Assembly (NCBI GenBank): GCA_036702865.1
Contig: DATNQD010000036.1
Location: forward strand, 62,001 to 126,000
Source of the DNA: Trichocoleus sp.
Lineage (GTDB): Bacteria > Cyanobacteriota > Cyanobacteriia > Elainellales > Elainellaceae
DNA: 64,000 bases
Direction: 5' to 3'
The position numbers and the translations under genes were made by a program. Below the pieces are notes generated by a model that made no database searches, was not told the origin of the DNA, and worked only from the letters and a program-made list of their open reading frames with translations. Shown piece by piece: positions 48,970 to 59,496 of this stretch. How positions within the stretch are numbered: position 1 is the stretch's first letter; every line of letters starts with the position of its first letter.

Positions 48970-49010
48970 GCTTTCAGTAGCTTTCAGTAATAAAGCTTAA
49001 CTTGATCCGA

Positions 49011-51557
49011 TTAAAGATGGAGTGGGTCTACGTCGATGATGAGACTAACTCCTGGTGGGCAAGCAGCCCGTAGAGCAGTCGGATTAAGGTGAGGTAATGT
49101 CTGATCAGACAGATTTTTGAGCAGAATTTGCCAGCGATAGCGGCGAGCAACACGGGCGATCGAAGCAGGCGCAGGTCCCAAAAGTTCATAGGTGGTATCA
49201 GGCAGACAGGCACGGAGTTGAGATGCTAATAATTCAGCCGCCTGACGGACTAGGGCTTCATCAATTCCACTTAACCGCAGCAGCAGCAGAGAACCGTAAG
49301 GGGGATAGTGTAGTGCCGATCGATTCTCTAGCTCTAATTCAGCAAACGCAGCATAGTTTTGTGCTTTGACTGCTTCAACCACTGGATGTTCAGGAGAATA
49401 GGTTTGGAGAATTACCCGCCCTGGCTCTTCACCACGTCCAGCCCGTCCGGAAACCTGAGTCAGCGTTTGAAAAGCACGTTCACTAGCACGATAATCTGCT
49501 AAATATAGGAGTCCGTCGGCTGCCACAATTCCCACAAGCGTTACCTGGGGTAGATCAATCCCCTTTGTTAGCATTTGCGTCCCGACTAAAACATCTGCCT
49601 CTCCTTCAGCAAAACGAGTTAACAGCGTTCGATGTGCCCCTTTCGTACGCGTGGTATCACTATCAAACCGGAGACAGCGTAAGTCAGGTAAGGCACGGTT
49701 TAACTCCTGCATGACTCGCTGAGTTCCGCTGCCGAAATTTTTGAGATAGGGCGAATCACAGGCAGGACAAGATCGAGGATGCACCTGCCCATAGCCACAA
49801 TAGTGGCAGCGAAGTGACTCATATCCTCCCTCGCGTGCTTGATGGTAGGTCATTGACACATCACAGTGAGGGCACTCCATTACAAACCCACAACTGCGAC
49901 AGGAAACAAACGTGCTATGTCCCCGCCGATGCATAAACAAAATACCCTGCTGTCCTTTTTGCTGTAATTCTGTTAGGGCGGTTTGAAGCGATCGGCTAAA
50001 AATTGAGCGATTACCCTGCTGCAATTCCTGACGCATATCCACCACTTCGATCGGTGGCATTGGACGAGCCTGAATGCGATCGGGCAGAGAAAGATAAAGG
50101 GGACGGGGGGAAACAGGAATCGCGGAAATTGCCGGAGCGGAACGATTAGAACTATCAGACTGAGCAGACTGAGTTGAGAGCCAGGTTTCGAGTGCAGGAG
50201 TGGCAGAGCCTAAGAGCAAAGGACAGTTCGTTAATTTCGCTCGCCATTGGGCAACGGTTCGGGCATGGTAGCAGGGTGCAGGTTGATCTTGTTTGAAGCT
50301 GCTGTCATGTTCTTCATCCAGCACAATTAAGCCAAGATTGGGCAGAGGAGCAAAGACCGCAGAGCGTGTACCAATCACAATTTGAGGTGTGCCGCTCAGC
50401 ATTTGCCGCCAGGTGTCATAGCGTTCACCTTCAGCAAGAGCACTGTGATAGACTCTGACTCTTGCTCCAAATCGGGCACGAAATCGATCAGTGAGCTGAG
50501 GCGTTAGCCCGATCTCTGGAACCAAAACCAGCGCAGACTGCCCTTTTTGCAGAATGGGTTCGATCGCCTGAAGATAGACTTCTGTTTTGCCTGATCCCGT
50601 TACTCCATGCAGCAGCACAGTCGCAAAACCTGTTAACTCCAGAATTGTCTCTAGTGCCTTTGTCTGAGCCGGATTGAGCTGTTTTGGCTGGTCTGCTGTT
50701 GCACCACTTGACTCTAGACGCAAAACTTCTCGCTGCTGAATCAAAACACAGCCCTTCTGAGCTAAAGCCTTAAGCACCGAAGAACTGACCTGACAAGTTT
50801 GCAGCAGTTCTGTCATCCACATCTCCCCACCGCGCCGCTTCAGCACATCTAAAATTTCCTGCTGGCGAGGCGTTAAATTGACCAGGGGCAAGTCGGCAAT
50901 AAGAGTGATTGAAGGCTGTTGTTTCGGACGTAAGGGAGCCGGAGCTTCCAGATAGCTCTCAACCCAACCTTGCCGCAACAGATCTCTTAAGCCCCGATCG
51001 GCTCCGCGTACTTGGCGCTGAAGATATTGCCAAGAATAGTCTCCTTGTTTTTGCCCTTGCAGCAGTTCTAGCAGTCGTTGGGCGATCGGGTTGAGCAAGG
51101 TGCTGGTAGACTCTGGCAGTAAGTCTGAATTGAGGCGGATTCGTCGCTGCGATCGTCCAAGTAGTCCAGGCGGCAAAGCCACTCGAATCACCTGCATTAA
51201 AGGAGTGCAGTAATAGTCTGCAACTTGTTGGAGTAGCTCCCAGTACCCAGCCGGAAAAAAACCTTGGCAGATTAAATCTGCAACCGGACGGACTACCGTT
51301 GTGGCTAACTCAGCCGGAAGCTGGTGCAGCAGACGAATTACAATTCCACCAATCTGCTGATTTGCAAAGGGAACGCTAACAATATCACCCAGATGAAGCG
51401 GCAAATCGTCAGGCACCTGATACGTATAAAGCCCTTGAGTTCCTGGGCAGTCAACCAGGACTTCAGCCCAGCCAGGCGAAACCAGTGTATAGTCTACCCC
51501 TGATTCAGCCATTGAATTTGAGCGGTTAGCATCTGGAGAAAGCACAGGATGAGGCAT
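49011..51557 (-). CDS. priA: Primosomal helicase PriA
   Basis: PriA restarts stalled replication forks. The 848-residue protein has a 3'-end-binding N-terminal domain (VLVDCPGTQGLYTYQVPD), helicase motifs (Walker A LLHGVTGSGKTEVYLQAI, DEEH box LIVLDEEHDSSFKQ), and two zinc-binding Cys clusters (CRSCGF, CPHCDV, CHYCGY and CPACDS). Motif VI region VSGRAGRGEEPGRVI follows. It starts at ATG 51557; an internal Met 15 residues in is an alternative. It is convergent with the ferredoxin gene and divergent from the sigma factor gene. Confidence 0.96.
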   Translation of the reverse strand: MPHPVLSPDANRSNSMAESGVDYTLVSPGWAEVLVDCPGTQGLYTYQVPDDLPLHLGDIVSVPFANQQIGGIVIRLLHQLPAELATTVVRPVADLICQGFFPAGYWELLQQVADYYCTPLMQVIRVALPPGLLGRSQRRIRLNSDLLPESTSTLLNPIAQRLLELLQGQKQGDYSWQYLQRQVRGADRGLRDLLRQGWVESYLEAPAPLRPKQQPSITLIADLPLVNLTPRQQEILDVLKRRGGEMWMTELLQTCQVSSSVLKALAQKGCVLIQQREVLRLESSGATADQPKQLNPAQTKALETILELTGFATVLLHGVTGSGKTEVYLQAIEPILQKGQSALVLVPEIGLTPQLTDRFRARFGARVRVYHSALAEGERYDTWRQMLSGTPQIVIGTRSAVFAPLPNLGLIVLDEEHDSSFKQDQPAPCYHARTVAQWRAKLTNCPLLLGSATPALETWLSTQSAQSDSSNRSAPAISAIPVSPRPLYLSLPDRIQARPMPPIEVVDMRQELQQGNRSIFSRSLQTALTELQQKGQQGILFMHRRGHSTFVSCRSCGFVMECPHCDVSMTYHQAREGGYESLRCHYCGYGQVHPRSCPACDSPYLKNFGSGTQRVMQELNRALPDLRCLRFDSDTTRTKGAHRTLLTRFAEGEADVLVGTQMLTKGIDLPQVTLVGIVAADGLLYLADYRASERAFQTLTQVSGRAGRGEEPGRVILQTYSPEHPVVEAVKAQNYAAFAELELENRSALHYPPYGSLLLLRLSGIDEALVRQAAELLASQLRACLPDTTYELLGPAPASIARVARRYRWQILLKNLSDQTLPHLNPTALRAACPPGVSLIIDVDPLHL

Positions 51558-52526
51558 GCGAACGATTGGGGTGGAAGGTGATAGGGTAAAACAGCCTTTC
51601 TGCTGACAGGCTACAGCAGGTAGGTGCAGTTTAGCTAGTTTAGAAAGGTTCTGACTATTGATAGAACCGTAGATCTAGCGAAAGAGAGAGACAAACTGGG
51701 ACAAAACCTGTCCAACTTGAGATGTTGTTTTCTAAAAAGATCGAATATGGTTAAACTTTTTCTTTAACTGAGAGAGAAGGATGCTTCTTAATTCAGGTAG
51801 GAGAGATGAATATTTAATTTACGTTAACCAAGATGGACACTTAACTTGAAATAAAGCTAGACTTCCTTCCTTCATGCTAAGGGATAAAAAAACAATTGCT
51901 CATGCCCTTGCCATTTGGCGAAAGATTGCTATAGTAATCTCAACTTCATCCAGTTTGGAAACTTGTAGTCTGAAGAGATGCTCATGATGAGCGATCGAAC
52001 TGTGAATCACAAAACTTGCAGTTGAGTGCGTCGCTCAAATTGACTCATTGAGATTGCGTTTAAGGAGCTGGTTTGCTCCTCCATTGCTGGATTTTAGTCG
52101 CAATGAAACCGCCAAGCGGTGAGGCATTTAGCCGATCGCTGGAATGTTGACTACACTCCTAGAAGCAAGTTTGACTTTAGCATAAAGTCCCGTAGGCTAG
52201 GCTCAACTGGAAGGGGTAGTGCAGCAGCAACGAGATTTTAAAAGTTTCGGGTGAATCAGTGGTTCAGTTCACGGTCTCATTTGCTTTTTGCTTTTGTTCT
52301 CTGCACTCAATTGGCTTTTATCAGTTTAGAAAAAATCGCTCGCGGTCAATGGTCTGAGGCAGGCTGTTAAGAATTTAGAAGCATTGCCCAAATTAATTGA
52401 ATAACTGTCTAATTATTGGAGAAATCTTAAATCATTCTGTAAAACATTCCTATCAGTTCCATTAGCACCGTTAATCCTGCTATATCAACATCTCAATTTA
52501 CCCATTACCCTCTATCCGTACCAGCA
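51558..52526. other. 969-base region upstream of the sigma factor gene
   Basis: No gene is supported. It holds a promoter candidate at 51908-51935 and an AGGAGC-(six bases)-GCTCCT hairpin at 52063-52080. A short TGCTG/CAGCA inverted repeat lies near 51600. The length points to a long, possibly regulated, 5' leader or to several promoters for the sigma factor. Confidence 0.5.
51908..51935 (+). promoter_or_regulatory. Candidate sigma-70-type promoter upstream of the sigma factor gene
   Basis: TTGCCA (51908-51913) and TATAGT (51930-51935) are separated by 16 bases. It would give a leader of nearly 600 bases, so a second, closer promoter is also possible. Confidence 0.4.
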
Positions 52527-53723
52527 ATGACAATGCTATTTGATCAAGATTCGGAACAAGTTATGCGGCACTCCTTATTAGAGATGACAGATCCACTCCA
52601 TCTCATGAGCTTTGACGAAGCGGCGCTGCTTCAAGATACCGAAGTCGATTTGCGATCGATCGATCAAGTTGAAGCACAATCATCTGCGGCAGATACAGGC
52701 GTGATGATTGAGTTTGGTTCAGAAGAACTCGATGAACTGATGGCGAACCGAGCATCTGGTTACCGTAAGACGGTTTCTGATGATGCCGTAGGTGCATTCT
52801 TTAAAGAAATGGCACGTTACCCGCTCTTGAAAGGTGACGAAGAAATTGAACTGGCAAGACGGGTCAAGTTTTTAGGTGAAATTGAAGACCTTCGCATTCG
52901 GCTCCAGAAACAACTAGGCCGATCGCCCATTAAGGCAGATCTGGCAGCAGAGCTAGATCTCACCGAACGCCAACTCGAACATCGGCTCTATCTCAGCCGG
53001 GTTGCCAAGCGAAAGATGATTCGCTCCAACTTGCGACTGGTCGTTTCGATTGCAAAACGCTATCTCAATCGGGGCGTGCCATTTCTAGATCTGATCCAGG
53101 AAGGAGCACTAGGGCTAAACCGCGCAACTGAGAAGTTTGATCCCGATAAGGGCTACAAGTTTTCAACCTACGCTTACTGGTGGATTCGTCAGGGCATTAC
53201 CCGTACGATCGCTAACGATGCTCGCACCATTCGGTTGCCCATCCATATTGTTGAAAAACTAAACAAGCTGAAAAAAGCGCATCGAGAACTGCGAAAAGAA
53301 CTGAATCGCAACCCCAGTGAAGCAGAGCTTGCAGGCGCGCTAGAAATGACTCCCGACCAGCTTCGGAACCTGCAACAGGTGCGCCGCCGATCACTCTCGC
53401 TTAACCACCGAGTAGGCAAAGGCGAAGATACCGAGTTGATGGAATTGCTGGAAGATAACAGCACTCAATCTCCTGAAGCTCAAATGAGTGAGGCAATGAT
53501 GCGACAGGAGATCTATAGCGTCTTAGGCGAAGTGCTAACTGAACGAGAACGCGATATTATTGCCCTGCGCTATGGCTTGACCACAGGTGAAACTCATACG
53601 CTTGAAGAAGTGGGTGGCATCTTCAACTTATCGCGGGAGCGAGTACGCCAAATTCAAACAAAGGCAATGCGAAAATTGCGTCGTCCCCAAGTTGCGGCTC
53701 GGCTAAAGAGCTGGCTGCGTTAA
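52527..53723 (+). CDS. Group 2 RpoD-like sigma factor (SigC-like)
   Basis: The 398-residue protein has sigma regions 1.2 (AVGAFFKEMARYPLLKGDEE), 2 (SNLRLVVSIAKRYLNRG; DLIQEGALGLNRA; YAYWWIRQGITRTIAND), 3 and 4 (RERDIIALRYGL; LEEVGGIFNLSRERVRQIQ). The region 2 sequence differs from primary SigA proteins, which read ATWWIRQAITRAIAD. I therefore call it a non-essential group 2 factor, most like SigC. Such factors respond to carbon, nitrogen, stress or stationary phase in cyanobacteria. It starts at ATG 52527; a second ATG lies two codons downstream. Confidence 0.9.
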   Translation: MTMLFDQDSEQVMRHSLLEMTDPLHLMSFDEAALLQDTEVDLRSIDQVEAQSSAADTGVMIEFGSEELDELMANRASGYRKTVSDDAVGAFFKEMARYPLLKGDEEIELARRVKFLGEIEDLRIRLQKQLGRSPIKADLAAELDLTERQLEHRLYLSRVAKRKMIRSNLRLVVSIAKRYLNRGVPFLDLIQEGALGLNRATEKFDPDKGYKFSTYAYWWIRQGITRTIANDARTIRLPIHIVEKLNKLKKAHRELRKELNRNPSEAELAGALEMTPDQLRNLQQVRRRSLSLNHRVGKGEDTELMELLEDNSTQSPEAQMSEAMMRQEIYSVLGEVLTERERDIIALRYGLTTGETHTLEEVGGIFNLSRERVRQIQTKAMRKLRRPQVAARLKSWLR

Positions 53724-54882
53724 GGCTTTCGTGAGCGTCGGGCATGATGAACATGAGTTGGAGATGAGGAAAAGTTGTGGGAACTGCTGTCTTGAACAGG
53801 GGCAAATCGTAAACAGCATCGATCACTTTGTGAGCCATTGATACGTCTCTCTTCGATCTCCTGACCCTGCGAAATCAGATTTTTCGCTTTGTTAAATCAC
53901 TTCGTTACACATTTAGCGGCAGTGCCACTCTTCACGGTTACAATCTGCCAACCTAACCAATTTCTCATGTACTCAATACTGCTCTGTGAGCCCTGAAGTG
54001 TAATTCGAGGGGTAACATTGCGGCTGTGAAACTGGAAATGAGCGAGCATAGGACGTTGATGGCAAGTAAGGTTTTTCTGATAACGGAAGCACAACACCAA
54101 AAGGGATGGAGCCGAGCGATTCCGATTTCGCTTTAATTCAACAGCCCTCCAACAGCGACAATCTAGTTTTTATTGCGATCGATCGCGTAATTCCTTGAGA
54201 AGATGCGGAACGAGATTGCCCAAATTGCACATCAGAGCCAGTAGATAGGTGAATGACGTAAACAGCAATCCAGAAGTAAACAGATTTTTGCTAAAGTCTG
54301 TTGCACAAATGAGCAAGTGATCAATCTTGTTTCAATTAAAGACCGTTTGGGTAAAGCATCGACGCCCGAAACTCTCGGCAGAGTCTTTTACTCCAGCTTG
54401 TATAAAAAAGCGCAACGTCTCTGATTAAGGTCTGATTGGTAAACAACTGACGCTTTGCTTACCTGCGACCTTGAAACGATCGCTCTGCTTCAATCCCTAC
54501 CTGACTCCTATTTGCGACACTGTCAGAGTTTCATAATCTCATGGCAAAATTTCTAGCGCAAACTTGCCTAGCGAAAACTTGACCGCTATCCAGCAGCTCG
54601 AGCGAAAAAGAAGTAGACTGCGATAAATAGCGAAATTTACCCATATAGCCGACTAAATGTTTACATAGTTCCGTGTTATACCCATTGTCGCCCTCACTTC
54701 ACTAATTGAATCTCCGTAGAAAACCTGATCCATGACCCTGAATCATTGAACATACTAGGAGGCGGATAACGTCCTGCTGTAAACCCTCGACTCCGCGCTA
54801 CATACAATATTTCAGAGTCGTGGCGTTTTGATGAGTTCTTTTCAACGCATTACCGATTACAATTCAAGCGAGAAAGTGTCCT
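53724..54882. other. 1.16 kb region without a clear gene
   Basis: It lies between the sigma factor gene and the HD-GYP regulator. A minus-strand open stretch of about 52 codons ending at 54170 codes a plausible membrane helix (LLFTSFTYLLALMCNLGNL) followed by a charged tail, but it lacks an ATG. Another minus-strand frame at 53897-54100 has no recognisable features. The stretch may contain decayed genes, an untranslated RNA, or the long upstream region of the regulator. No T-run terminator hairpin was found. Confidence 0.45.
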
Positions 54883-55887
54883 GTGAAATGCTTCGACTCA
54901 GATAGACCCAAAATTCTGATTGTTGATGACCATCCATCCAGCCGGATGACCGCAGTTGCCCTTCTATCGGTTGAAGGATATGAGGTCTTGGAAGCAGAAA
55001 ATGGGCAAGTCGCTCTCGATCGCGTCGTTGAAATGAACCCCGATTTAATTCTGCTCGACGTGATGATGCCAGGGATGGACGGCTACGAGGTCTGTCGTCA
55101 TCTCAAACAGGATGAGCAAACACGCCTGATTCCAGTGGTCTTTGTGACTGCACTGAACGATCGACGTGCCCGCCTTCGGGGGATCGAAGCTGGCGGTGAT
55201 GATTTTCTCTGCAAACCGTTTGATCAACTCGAACTCTCTGCAAGAGTCAAATCTCTGGTTCAGCAAAGACGCCTCAATGAAGATCTTGATCACGCTGGAA
55301 AGGTTTTGTTCTCGATCGCTCGTACAATTGAAAGCCGTGATCCTAATACAGGCGATCACTGTGAACGGTTAGTCAGGCAAGGTAAAAGCTTTGGCGAGTT
55401 CTTGCAGCTCTCTCGCACAGAAATGAGAGATCTCGTTTGGGGAGCATATCTGCACGATATTGGGAAAGTTGGTATCCCTGATGCTGTCTTGCTCAAGACA
55501 GACAAGCTAACCGATGAAGAACGGCAGATTATGCAACAACATGTGTTGATTGGGGAGAAAATTTGTCAACCGCTTCGCACAATGCAGGGAGTAATTCCAA
55601 TCATCCGCCATCACCATGAGCGTTGGGATGGATCGGGTTATCCAGATAACCTGGCAGGCTGTGACATTCCCTTTCTAGCCCAAGTATTTCAATTGGTTGA
55701 TATCTACGATGCCCTGACGCATGAACGCCCTTACAAAGTGGCTTTTTCGCCTTCAGAGTCAATTAAGCTGATGCAAGAAGAAACCCAGCGGGGTTGGCGT
55801 AATCCATCTCTTATGGAGCAGTTTGCTCAGTTTATTCAGGAGCAGGCAAAAGCTGGGGAGAGCATTTATATGACTCATTCAAGATAG
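54883..55887 (+). CDS. Response regulator with HD-GYP phosphodiesterase domain
   Basis: The 334-residue protein has a receiver domain (D15, D16, phosphoacceptor D59 in [16 protein letters not shown]111 in LCKPFD) joined to an HD-GYP domain. The HD pair is H191-D192 in [11 protein letters not shown]243-H245 and E246 precede G252-Y253-P254 in [12 protein letters not shown]. All key residues of active HD-GYP enzymes appear present, so it should hydrolyse cyclic di-GMP (or a related cyclic dinucleotide) under control of an unlinked histidine kinase. It starts at GTG 54883. It may influence motility or biofilm, but no pilus gene is adjacent. Confidence 0.93.
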   Translation: MKCFDSDRPKILIVDDHPSSRMTAVALLSVEGYEVLEAENGQVALDRVVEMNPDLILLDVMMPGMDGYEVCRHLKQDEQTRLIPVVFVTALNDRRARLRGIEAGGDDFLCKPFDQLELSARVKSLVQQRRLNEDLDHAGKVLFSIARTIESRDPNTGDHCERLVRQGKSFGEFLQLSRTEMRDLVWGAYLHDIGKVGIPDAVLLKTDKLTDEERQIMQQHVLIGEKICQPLRTMQGVIPIIRHHHERWDGSGYPDNLAGCDIPFLAQVFQLVDIYDALTHERPYKVAFSPSESIKLMQEETQRGWRNPSLMEQFAQFIQEQAKAGESIYMTHSR

Positions 55888-56021
55888 ATTCAAGGGCAAA
55901 TTTAAATTTAGGAATTAGGGTTTCTAAATTCTTCATAAATTCAGATTGCCGATTGAGCAGATTGCTCCGAAAGTGGGGCAGAAGCGCGCTATACTCCGGT
56001 GGGAAGAGTGATAGAAAAAAA

Positions 56022-57389
56022 ATGGTAGCGGTAGCAATTTTGGCGGCGGGGCGAGGGACGCGCATGAAGTCTCGTTTACCCAAGGTTCTGCACCATTTAG
56101 GCGGACAATCGTTACTTAAACGAGTGCTTGGATGTACAGCAGATCTGCAACCAACAAGGCAACTCGTGATTGTGGGTTATGAAGCCAATCTGGTGCGAGA
56201 ATCTCTGTCGGGTGAGCCGAACTTAGAATTTGTAGAGCAGACAGAACAGCTTGGCACAGGTCATGCCGTCCAGCAGCTACTCCCATACCTCGAAGGGTTT
56301 GCCGGAGATTTATTAGTCCTGAACGGAGACGTACCGCTGCTGCGTCCCCAAACGCTTGCGTTGCTGATGCAAGCCCATAAAACGAATCAAAATGCTGCCA
56401 CAATCTTGACGGCGCAACTGCCCGATGCAAAAGGCTATGGACGGGTTTTTTGTGATGGACAGAATCTTGTAACGCAAATTGTCGAAGATCGAGATTGCAC
56501 CATGGCTCAGCGCCAAAATCGGCGGGTTAACGCCGGGATCTATTGCTTCAACTGGGCAAAACTGGCGGAAGTGCTGCCAAAGCTAAACACGAACAACGAT
56601 CAGCAAGAATATTATTTGACCGATGCAGTCAACTATCTATCGCCTGTGATGGCAGTGGATGTTGAAGACTACAGGGAAATTTTGGGAATTAACGATCGTA
56701 AACAGCTGGCTTCTGCCTACGACATTCTGCAAACCCGCATCAAGGAAGAGTGGATGGCAGCAGGCGTCACAATGATTGATCCAGACAGCATCACGATCGA
56801 TGATCTCGTTCGGATTGAAACCGATGTCATTATCGAACCGCAGACTCATTTGCGAGGAAATTCAGTCATTCAATCAGGCAGTCGCATTGGACCCGGTAGC
56901 TTGATCGAGAACAGTCAAATTGGCGAAAACTCAACGGTCATGTTTTCAGTCGTCAGCGATAGTGTTGTACAAGCAAACAGCCGGGTTGGCCCTTATGCTC
57001 ATCTGCGCGGTCACAGCGAAGTTGGTCAAGGCTGCCGCGTGGGTAACTTTGTGGAATTGAAAAATGCAGAACTGGGTGAACGCACGAACGTCGCCCATTT
57101 GTCCTATTTGGGAGATGCAACACTCGGCAACCGGGTCAATGTGGGCGCTGGGACAATTACCGCAAATTACGATGGCGTTAAAAAGCACCGAACGGAGATT
57201 GGCGATCGAACGAAGACTGGCTCGAACAGCGTTCTGGTAGCGCCTGTGACGTTAGGAGCCGATGTGACTGTAGCAGCAGGTTCAGTTGTCACTGAGGATG
57301 TGCCCGACGATGCCCTGGTTATCGCTCGCGCTCGACAGGTCGTAAAGCCAGGTTGGCAACTGAAGAACGAGGAGCAAGGAGAGAAATAA
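56022..57389 (+). CDS. glmU: Bifunctional GlmU (N-acetylglucosamine-1-P uridyltransferase / glucosamine-1-P acetyltransferase)
   Basis: GlmU makes UDP-GlcNAc, precursor of peptidoglycan and LPS. The frame is open from 55953, but the ATG at 56022 gives the normal 455 residues and begins [17 protein letters not shown]. The uridyltransferase motifs are [17 protein letters not shown] and LNGDVPLL. The C-terminal left-handed beta helix has repeats such as [20 protein letters not shown] and the acetyltransferase active-site segment [20 protein letters not shown]. It precedes the candidate origin and dnaN. Confidence 0.97.
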   Translation: MVAVAILAAGRGTRMKSRLPKVLHHLGGQSLLKRVLGCTADLQPTRQLVIVGYEANLVRESLSGEPNLEFVEQTEQLGTGHAVQQLLPYLEGFAGDLLVLNGDVPLLRPQTLALLMQAHKTNQNAATILTAQLPDAKGYGRVFCDGQNLVTQIVEDRDCTMAQRQNRRVNAGIYCFNWAKLAEVLPKLNTNNDQQEYYLTDAVNYLSPVMAVDVEDYREILGINDRKQLASAYDILQTRIKEEWMAAGVTMIDPDSITIDDLVRIETDVIIEPQTHLRGNSVIQSGSRIGPGSLIENSQIGENSTVMFSVVSDSVVQANSRVGPYAHLRGHSEVGQGCRVGNFVELKNAELGERTNVAHLSYLGDATLGNRVNVGAGTITANYDGVKKHRTEIGDRTKTGSNSVLVAPVTLGADVTVAAGSVVTEDVPDDALVIARARQVVKPGWQLKNEEQGEK

Positions 57390-57660
57390 CTCTTTACCGT
57401 TTTACTGACAGATATCCCCGCGTGGGCACATCAAATTTTGATTTCATTCACCGTACTGGAAGCTAAACTGGGTCCGGTTATTTCGTCAATCAATTTATTT
57501 AGTTAGTTGATTCAGCGAAGGGAGAGTCATTTTCTGCCCTCCTGATCAGTTTGCCTCAGCAGATGATGGCAGGTAACGGGGAGCAGAAAGCCAAATGCTA
57601 CTCACTTTTTGCCATGACAACTTTTGCCACAACGCACGACAATGACTGATATAAAAAGCC

Positions 57661-57677
57661 AGTCTCACAGTGAGACT
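57661..57677. repeat. Perfect seven-base-arm palindrome
   Basis: AGTCTCA and TGAGACT flank CAG, just left of the first DnaA box. No T-run follows it, so it may be a protein-binding site or a weak glmU terminator. Confidence 0.5.
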
Positions 57678-57721
57678 AAACGCTATGTTGCAATGTTAAC
57701 TATTGTAAACAGAAATTTACT

Positions 57722-57916
57722 TGTGGAAAACTCTCTATTTTTTGTGGAAAACTTGGGGAGAACCCATGGGAATGCTCCTGGTTAGCTGGGAAAAATTCGC
57801 TAAGTATAATTACCTATGTGAGTAAGTGCTCCGTTTTTTAACAGGTTTTCCACAAGTTAAATTGCCTGAATTCTAAACAGAACAAGACTTTCTCGACTTT
57901 CTCCACATTTTCCACA
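57722..57916. other. oriC: Candidate chromosomal origin: DnaA-box cluster upstream of dnaN
   Basis: Four exact copies of TTTTCCACA or its complement lie within 195 bases: 57722-57730 and 57743-57751 (as TGTGGAAAA), and 57846-57854 and 57908-57916 (as TTTTCCACA). A one-mismatch copy (TTCTCCACA) lies at 57899-57907. The first two and last two are in opposite orientation. The intervening 90 bases are AT-rich. The cluster sits about 290 bases upstream of dnaN in the 818-base glmU-dnaN gap. Family knowledge: the Synechococcus elongatus origin is next to dnaN. Function is inferred, not shown. Confidence 0.68.
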
Positions 57917-58207
57917 GTCCCTAATACTACTAGATCTCTTTAAAGCTATTACAAGATATAGGAATGTCGAGATCAAGCGATCGATTCGTAGCAACTTGAA
58001 TTGAACCAGATCAACAACGGTGATACGATCTGCTTCCGTGCTGATCTAAACCAGCAAAGTTGAGCCAGTAAAAGTGAGTCGGGTGATTTTCCAAAATCTG
58101 GTACACCTTGCCCACAATTGAGGCTACTATCTGCACAACTCTTGTTTTGCTTCCTGGTTACACTAAAGTCGAATCGAGTTCTATCTTCTGCCGCATCGTC
58201 CAAGCCC

Positions 58208-59338
58208 ATGAAACTCATCTGCACCCAAAGCGAACTCAATACACACCTGTCCTTGGTGAATCGAGCGGTTCCTTCTCGTCCTAGCCAGCCTGTTCTGGCA
58301 AATGTCTTGCTGGCGGCAAACACAGATACTCAGCGAGTTAGCCTGACTGGGTTTGACCTCAGTTTGGGTGTCCAAACAAGCTTTAGTGCTGAGGTTCAAG
58401 AGGAGGGAACTCTGACGCTTCCAGCCAAGCTGCTGTCGGATATTGTGTCTCGGCTACCAGAAGGCGAAGTAATTTTGGCAGATAATGGCGATGATGCCCT
58501 GGTAACACTGACCTGTAGTTCAGGGCGCTATCAGGTGCGCGGCATGGGTGCAGAAGAATATCCAGAACTGCCGACAGTGGATGACGGCGAGGTGACATAT
58601 TTGCCGGTGGAGGCGTTAATTGATGGGCTGCGTGGCTCCCTTTTTGCAACTAGCAGTGACGAGACAAAGCAAGTGCTAACAGGGGTACACATTACCGCAG
58701 GATCAGAAGGATTAGAATTTGCCGCCACAGATGGTCATCGGCTCTCAGTCGTTCAGACCACAAATGAGGAAGAAGGCAGCGAGGCAGAGTTTGGGGTAAC
58801 GGTTCCGGGAAAAGCACTGCGCGAACTAGAACGAATGCTGCAGGCAAATGGGACAGGAGCTGCAATTTCAGTCCGGTTTGACCAGGGGCAATTGGTATTT
58901 GAGTGGGCACATCAACGCCTCACAAGTCGCTTATTAGAGGGGCAGTATCCCAACTACCGTCAACTCATTCCACGCCAGTTCTCACGCCAGATGAGCGTCG
59001 ATCGGCGTCAGTTTATTAGTGCTCTGGAACGGATCGCAGTCCTGGCAGACCAGAAGAACAGCATTGTCAAACTCAGCCTCAACAATTCAGCTCAAGAGAT
59101 TGTGTTGTCAGTGGACGCGCAGGACGTAGGCAGCGGCAGAGAAGCCATTTCGGCTCAGGTATCGGGTGAGGATCTCGATATTGCTTTCAATGTGAAATAT
59201 CTCCTGGAGGGGCTGAAAGCGTTTAACACCACCGATATTCAAATGCAGTTCAATACGTCAACGAGTCCATCGATCGTGACTCCCTTAGGAGGGCTAAAGA
59301 TGACGTACTTAGTCATGCCTGTACAAATAAGATCCTAG
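58208..59338 (+). CDS. dnaN: DNA polymerase III beta subunit (sliding clamp)
   Basis: The clamp ring holds the replicative polymerase on DNA. The frame is open from 58118, but the ATG at 58208 gives 376 residues beginning MKLICTQSELNTHLSLVNRA, the usual N-terminus. The three clamp domains are present. RPSQPVLANVLLAANTD is in the first; FAATDGHRLSVVQ is in the second. The third has FNVKYLLEGLKAFNTTDI, and the end YLVMPVQIRS matches the conserved YLIMPMRL-type tail. It lies next to the candidate origin. Confidence 0.97.
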   Translation: MKLICTQSELNTHLSLVNRAVPSRPSQPVLANVLLAANTDTQRVSLTGFDLSLGVQTSFSAEVQEEGTLTLPAKLLSDIVSRLPEGEVILADNGDDALVTLTCSSGRYQVRGMGAEEYPELPTVDDGEVTYLPVEALIDGLRGSLFATSSDETKQVLTGVHITAGSEGLEFAATDGHRLSVVQTTNEEEGSEAEFGVTVPGKALRELERMLQANGTGAAISVRFDQGQLVFEWAHQRLTSRLLEGQYPNYRQLIPRQFSRQMSVDRRQFISALERIAVLADQKNSIVKLSLNNSAQEIVLSVDAQDVGSGREAISAQVSGEDLDIAFNVKYLLEGLKAFNTTDIQMQFNTSTSPSIVTPLGGLKMTYLVMPVQIRS

Positions 59339-59416
59339 TGCTCAAGCAGAAGTCTGCCAGGATTCTGTTGGATTACTGAATTCTTTTCAAAAAGAACTAT
59401 GAAAGAGCATAACAAG

Positions 59417-59456
59417 ATAGAGGATTCGATCTCATTGAAATCAATCCTCTATTTTT
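59417..59456. terminator. Bidirectional terminator between dnaN and glyS
   Basis: A perfect ten-base stem, ATAGAGGATT (59417-59426) and AATCCTCTAT (59443-59452), has a 16-base loop. A T-run follows on the plus strand. On the minus strand the hairpin is followed by CTTGTT. It can serve both convergent genes. Confidence 0.8.
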
Positions 59457-59496
59457 GTTGTTTACACCAGTTGCCCTCAGTTGACCCAACGATCGC

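Larger units (their letters stand above)
57390..58207. other. 818-base glmU-dnaN intergenic region
   Basis: No gene is supported. It contains the palindrome at 57661-57677 and the DnaA-box cluster at 57722-57916. It is noticeably AT-rich between about 57640 and 57960. The dnaN promoter must lie near its right end. The upstream extension of the dnaN frame (58118-58207) does not look like protein. Confidence 0.55.

Noticed and set aside
53897-54100. 67-codon minus-strand frame in the long gap
   Set aside because: No ribosome-binding site or recognisable pattern; kept only as part of the gap description.
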